From Streptomyces canus (GTDB lineage: Bacteria > Actinomycetota > Actinomycetes > Streptomycetales > Streptomycetaceae), in contig NZ_KQ948665.1 of the NCBI RefSeq assembly GCF_001514145.1, positions 1 through 64,000 on the forward strand: 64,000 nucleotides of DNA, in the 5' to 3' direction. Position 1 is the stretch's first letter. Every line of letters starts with the position of its first letter. Under the pieces are notes generated by a model, which did not search any database, had not been told where the DNA came from, and was given only the letters and a program-made list of their open reading frames with translations. Shown in pieces: positions 61,145-64,000 of this stretch. The translations under genes and the position numbers were made by a program.

Positions 61145-64000
61145 ATGGGGGAAACGACCCGCGTCCGGAGTCATCCGGCGCGCAGTCTGACACGCCGTCT
61201 GGCGCTGTCGGCGGCCGTCACCGGCCTGCTGCTCGGCGCCGTCGGCCCGGTCTCGGCGGCAGGCCCGCCCACGTCGGCGGCCGCCGACGGCGCGGACGGC
61301 TCACCGCTCGCGACCGCCAGTGCCGAGGCGGCCAGGACCGGACAGCCGGTCACCGTGGATCAGCTGACCACTGAGACCTCGGAGACCGTCGCCAACACGG
61401 ACGGCACCTTCACTCAGACCACGCATCTCCAGCCGGCCCGCGTCCGCAAGGACGGTGCCTGGACGGACGTCGACGCCGGCCTGGCGCGGAACTCCGACGG
61501 CACCTTCTCCACCAAGGCCACCCCGTCGGCGCTGACCCTCTCCGGCGGCGGCGACGGACCGCTGGCCACCCTTGTCGACGAGGCCGGGCACCGGTTGTCG
61601 TACACGCTCCCGTTCCGCCTGCCCGCCCCGGACGTGAGCGGTGACAGCGCCCAGTACAGCGACGTGCTGCCGGGTGTGGACCTCAAGTTGACCACCACCG
61701 ACCAAGGTGGCTTCCACGAGGTCCTGATCGTCCACGACGCCAAGGCCGCCGCCGACCCCGCTCTCGCCTCGCTCCGGCTGACCACCGGGACGAGCGACGG
61801 CGTGACCGTCGACGCCGACCGGGACGGCGGGGTGACCGCCACCGCGGCCGACGGCACTGCCTTGTTCAGCTCGCCCACCCCGATGATGTGGGACTCGTCC
61901 GGGGCGCAGGTGACCACCCCGGCGCAGAAGACGGCAGCCCGCCGCTCCGCCCGTGCGGCCGACACCCCGCCGACGCAGGGCACCACCGGCGACACGGCCT
62001 CGACCGCGGAGCAGCCGGGCAGCGGCGCACAGGTCAAGCCCATCGCCGTGACCAGCGAACCGGGCGCGCTCACCCTCACCCCGGACGCGGACCTGCTCGG
62101 CGGGAAGAGCACGGTCTGGCCGCTCTACATCGACCCCTACACCAGCCCGATCACGAGCAAGAAGAGCCACTTCATCACCGTCAAGGAGGGCTGCCCCTCG
62201 CAGAGCCCGTACGACGACGCGCAGGACAACGGCGAGGGGGTCGGCTACGAGCACTGGCGCAACTGCTTTGGCCTCAACCGGGCGTACTACGAGCTCAACA
62301 TCGGCAACCTCACCAAGTCGATGGTGATCTCCAAGTCCGTCGTCCACCTCACCTCGACCTACGGCGCCTCCTTCGACTGCGACAACGAGACGGGCGTGCG
62401 CCTCGCGACGGTGTCGGGAATCAGCAAGAACACCGACTGGGACCACCAGCCGAAGCTCGCCGGCGACGGCTACATCGGTGGTACGCAGAAGGTCAAGAGT
62501 TCCAACCTGAGCCAGCACTGCGGCGACCACGACGTCAACTTCAACGTCACGGGCCAGATCAAGAAGCTGGCCGGCAAGGACGACAGCTGGACCTTCGGCC
62601 TGTGGGGCAACGAGTCCAAGTCCTCCACCAACTACGACTTCGTGCGGTTCGCGACCAACCCGTACCTGACCACGGTGTTCGACATCGCGCCCTCGGAACC
62701 GGACCGGCTGGGCACCACCCCGGCCACGATCAACCCGGCGAGCAACGGCTGCGACGGCGCGGCCGACGGCTGGATCGGTGAGTCGGGGCTCGCCGGCGAC
62801 ACCTCCGACATCACGCTGAACGCGCACCTGAACACCGACATGAGCGGGGTCAACCTCCGTGCCCGGTACGAGGTGTGGGACACCAAGACCGCGGACGACG
62901 ACGGCGGCTCCACCAGCAAGAGCAAGCCGGTCAGCGGCTGGGTCAGCGACGGCGGCACGACCCGGGTCAACATCGGCTTCAAGGTGGCGGACGGCCACCA
63001 GTACGGCTGGCACGTCAGGGCCGACGACGACACGCTGATGAGCGGCTGGTCGCCGAACTGCTACTTCAAGATCGACCTCAGCGCGCCGAGCATCCCGTCC
63101 TTCACCGACTCGTCCGTCTTCCCGCCGCTCGGCGCCGACCAGGAGCCCACCGGCCACGCCGGTGACCAGGGCGTCAAGATCAAGGTGACCGCGAACGACC
63201 CGACACCCACCGGCTGCACCCGGGGCAGCTGCGTCAGCAGCGGCATCGACCGGTTCGAGTACTCGCTGGACGCCAACATCCCCGGCAGCGGCGCGACCAA
63301 GGTGGACGCCGTCGCCGGCACGGGCGGCACCGCCACCGCGGAGGTCCCGATCGTACTGAGCGCCGCCCAGTGGGGCGCGCACACGCTCTACGTCCGGGCG
63401 GTCGACAACGCGGGCAACACCCAGGGCACCGTGGGGCAGTACAGCTTCTTCGCCCCCTGGAACCCGAAGACCAAGGTCACCGCCGGTGACCTCGACGGCG
63501 ACGCCGTCCCCGACCTCGCCGCCCCCACCCGCGACGGCGACCTCGTCCTGGTCCGCGGCAACGCCGATCCGGCCGCTCCCCCCACCACGATGTCGACCAA
63601 GGCGCAGAGCCCGGACGGCACCGGCTGGGACAACTATCTGGTCGCCCACCGCGGCACTGCCACCGGCAGCAACGTCGACGACCTGTTCGCCTACAACAAG
63701 ACGACCCACGAGCTGTACCTCTACGCCAACGACGCCGTCACTCCCGGCGGGCGTGCCGGGCACTTCACCCTGACCCAGAACGTCGTTGCGATCCGCACCT
63801 CGGACTCTTGCCCCGCGAAGGGCTCGGACGGCACCTGGGACAACGTCACGCAGATCCTGGCGCCCGGCAAGCTGGCCCAGTACGCGGACGTTCCCGACTT
63901 GATCACCGTCGACAAGGGTGAACTCTGGTACTACCCGGGAACCTTCCAGGCCGGCTGCAACCTCGGCCAGGGCGTGAAGATCGGTACCGGTGACTGGTCC
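61145..64000 (+). CDS. Large secreted FG-GAP-repeat protein, C-terminal end outside window
   Basis: The frame is open from ATG 61145 to the window edge (952 codons), so the 3' end is missing. A signal peptide (RLALSAAVTGLLLGAVGPVSAAG) is followed by a beta-rich wall-facing region of about 600 residues with many Thr/Asp/Gly, and Ig-like segments (PSEPDRLGTTPATINPASNGCDGAADGWIG; SAPSIPSFTDSSVFPPLG). From about residue 775 an FG-GAP/VCBS-type repeat begins: KVTAGDLDGDAVPDLAAPTRDGDLVLVRGN, with the calcium-binding D-x-D-x-D-x-x-x-D. AAGGG lies seven bases before the ATG. It diverges from the RHS gene across 294 bases, and similar secreted proteins often accompany RHS genes in Streptomyces. No catalytic motif is visible. 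Confidence 0.88.
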   Translation, partial: MGETTRVRSHPARSLTRRLALSAAVTGLLLGAVGPVSAAGPPTSAAADGADGSPLATASAEAARTGQPVTVDQLTTETSETVANTDGTFTQTTHLQPARVRKDGAWTDVDAGLARNSDGTFSTKATPSALTLSGGGDGPLATLVDEAGHRLSYTLPFRLPAPDVSGDSAQYSDVLPGVDLKLTTTDQGGFHEVLIVHDAKAAADPALASLRLTTGTSDGVTVDADRDGGVTATAADGTALFSSPTPMMWDSSGAQVTTPAQKTAARRSARAADTPPTQGTTGDTASTAEQPGSGAQVKPIAVTSEPGALTLTPDADLLGGKSTVWPLYIDPYTSPITSKKSHFITVKEGCPSQSPYDDAQDNGEGVGYEHWRNCFGLNRAYYELNIGNLTKSMVISKSVVHLTSTYGASFDCDNETGVRLATVSGISKNTDWDHQPKLAGDGYIGGTQKVKSSNLSQHCGDHDVNFNVTGQIKKLAGKDDSWTFGLWGNESKSSTNYDFVRFATNPYLTTVFDIAPSEPDRLGTTPATINPASNGCDGAADGWIGESGLAGDTSDITLNAHLNTDMSGVNLRARYEVWDTKTADDDGGSTSKSKPVSGWVSDGGTTRVNIGFKVADGHQYGWHVRADDDTLMSGWSPNCYFKIDLSAPSIPSFTDSSVFPPLGADQEPTGHAGDQGVKIKVTANDPTPTGCTRGSCVSSGIDRFEYSLDANIPGSGATKVDAVAGTGGTATAEVPIVLSAAQWGAHTLYVRAVDNAGNTQGTVGQYSFFAPWNPKTKVTAGDLDGDAVPDLAAPTRDGDLVLVRGNADPAAPPTTMSTKAQSPDGTGWDNYLVAHRGTATGSNVDDLFAYNKTTHELYLYANDAVTPGGRAGHFTLTQNVVAIRTSDSCPAKGSDGTWDNVTQILAPGKLAQYADVPDLITVDKGELWYYPGTFQAGCNLGQGVKIGTGDWS

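Overview
The window is high-GC DNA with Streptomyces character: strong G/C bias at third codon positions, frequent GTG and TTG starts, ATGA/GTGA translational coupling, rare TTA codons confined to an accessory cluster, and a gene content (GlgE, DUF3417-type glycogen phosphorylase, secreted M4 proteases, L,D-transpeptidase lipoproteins) typical of that genus. All calls were made by reading the sequence; nothing was searched against a database.

Left part (1 to about 36 kb) is chromosomal housekeeping and cell-surface material. It starts with the end of glgE, a secreted subtilisin, glgP, a DUF1990 protein and two tandem thermolysin-like proteases, the second with a P domain. Two pairs of half-size ABC exporters follow (9.8-16.9 kb); each pair looks like a heterodimer with one degenerate ATPase site. 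A divergent operon encodes a DrrAB-like transporter and a two-component system (17.1-20.7 kb). Then come glgX, two L,D-transpeptidase lipoproteins, an enoyl-CoA hydratase, a small ATP-binding kinase-like protein, a NodB-like lipoprotein, a beta-propeller lipoprotein, an acetyltransferase, an EF-hand protein, and a leuA-ABC ATPase pair preceded by a leucine-rich leader peptide and hairpin. A FadR-like regulator, a MOSC protein, a GH25 lysozyme and an unknown protein close this part.

Middle part (36.3-48.2 kb) is the most interesting: ten collinear genes, almost all overlapping by 4 bases, with no PKS, NRPS or terpene core. They encode three ATP-grasp ligases, a HemN-like radical SAM enzyme, an MFS exporter, a SpeD-like pyruvoyl decarboxylase, a tryptophan-2,3-dioxygenase-superfamily haem protein, an O-methyltransferase, an amidohydrolase of the formamide-deformylase type and a JmjC/cupin-like oxygenase. 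Three TTA codons suggest bldA control. I infer an undescribed amide-ligase pathway, possibly working on a tryptophan- or kynurenine-derived unit. A tiny coupled ORF fills the only sizeable gap.

Right part (48.2-64 kb) is mobile or conflict DNA. It holds a tyrosine integrase, an AT-richer gene broken by one in-frame TGA, two small unknown ORFs, a possible tRNA-Thr attachment core, and a very large secreted RHS/YD-repeat protein with an inserted bulb-lectin-like domain and a C-terminal HExxH zincin-like tip. A zinc-ribbon gene follows the RHS gene, flanked by a near-perfect 47-bp direct repeat, and is a candidate immunity gene. Divergent from the RHS gene is a large secreted FG-GAP-repeat protein that runs off the window.
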